Positions 5,665-5,765 of a stretch of 5,765 nt of DNA are shown here, piece by piece. The notes beneath the pieces were generated by a model. That model was not told the DNA's origin. It searched no databases and saw only the letters and a program-made list of their open reading frames with translations. Location of the stretch: contig JAUXHH010000115.1 of NCBI GenBank assembly GCA_030621655.1, forward strand, positions 1 through 5,765, given 5' to 3'. The translations under genes and the position numbers were made by a program. This DNA comes from Desulfobacterales bacterium (GTDB lineage: Bacteria > Desulfobacterota > Desulfobulbia > Desulfobulbales > BM004). The number at the start of each line of letters is the position of its first letter. Positions within the stretch are counted from its first letter, which is position 1.

Positions 5665-5693
5665 ATAATATTACCGAATAGGGTAATATGCAA
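5665..5693 (-). promoter_or_regulatory. Toxin-antitoxin promoter with embedded operator
   Basis: On the minus strand TTGCAT (5693-5688), a 17-bp spacer and TATTAT (5670-5665) make a good sigma-70 type promoter. A perfect 8-6-8 inverted repeat, ATATTACC/GGTAATAT (5668-5689), fills the space between -35 and -10. A third half-site, GTAAT, is at 5662-5666. This layout is typical of autorepression by the antitoxin or the toxin-antitoxin complex. Predicted transcription start falls at about the toxin ATG (5658). Confidence 0.6.
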
Positions 5694-5765
5694 GAAATTG
5701 CTTTGTGGCTTATAAAATGAAAATGGAATTTGAGAAAAATCATGCACTATTGCTTTAATTAAAAC
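5694..5765. other. AT-rich region upstream of the toxin-antitoxin locus, no gene seen
   Basis: This 72-base AT-rich edge has no convincing coding sequence. A 13-codon ATG frame at 5717-5758 lacks a ribosome site and family features. The window ends before any gene further right can be recognised. Confidence 0.5.

Noticed and set aside
5201..5665. Plus-strand open frame of 154 codons across the toxin-antitoxin locus
   Set aside because: It is antisense to the antitoxin and frameshifted toxin, both of which show clear family motifs; its own translation shows none.
5717..5758. 13-codon plus-strand ATG frame at the window edge
   Set aside because: Too short, no Shine-Dalgarno and no recognisable features; expected by chance in AT-rich DNA.

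Overview
The window looks like chromosomal DNA from an anaerobic Gram-negative bacterium, most likely a member of the Desulfobacterota (former Deltaproteobacteria). This is inferred from three things: a rubrerythrin with a C-terminal rubredoxin centre, a histidine kinase ending in a cysteine-rich CW-type domain of a kind I associate with that group, and an inverted pair of a widespread proteobacterial intergenic repeat whose translation reads VIPAQAGIQ. No 16S or other taxonomic marker is present, so the assignment is tentative.

Layout. Positions 1-900 (+) hold the 3' part of a membrane-anchored metallophosphoesterase that is open at the window edge. Positions 994-1488 (+) encode rubrerythrin, with a candidate promoter and a perfect 14-bp palindrome just upstream and a terminator-like hairpin after it. 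The 344-bp convergent gap 1489-1832 is repeat-rich. It holds that hairpin, a roughly 156-bp MITE-like inverted-repeat element, and a run of 7-bp tandem repeats ending two bases before the kinase stop codon. Positions 1833-3320 (-) encode an orphan membrane sensor histidine kinase with a seven-cysteine tail. An AT-rich divergent promoter region (3321-3454) separates it from a two-gene (+) unit: an alpha/beta hydrolase (3455-4279) and, 16 bp later, a Sir2-family NAD-dependent deacetylase (4296-5027).

The right end (5066-5693, - strand) is a toxin-first type II toxin-antitoxin locus. The XRE-type antitoxin is intact. The RelE/HigB-like toxin upstream of it is split by a +1 frameshift: two ORFs in different frames together give a normal-looking 88-residue toxin, and its last codons overlap the antitoxin start. 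Its promoter contains an inverted-repeat operator, and its predicted transcript would be nearly leaderless.

How the genes might work together: rubrerythrin is a peroxide-defence enzyme and the kinase tail may bind metal or sense redox state, so the left half fits oxidative or redox stress in an anaerobe. The hydrolase-sirtuin pair suggests linked deacylation chemistry, but this rests on gene order alone. The clearest anomalies are the frameshifted toxin beside an intact antitoxin, the kinase tail, and the stacked repeats between rubrerythrin and the kinase. I did not find a wholly new multi-gene system.
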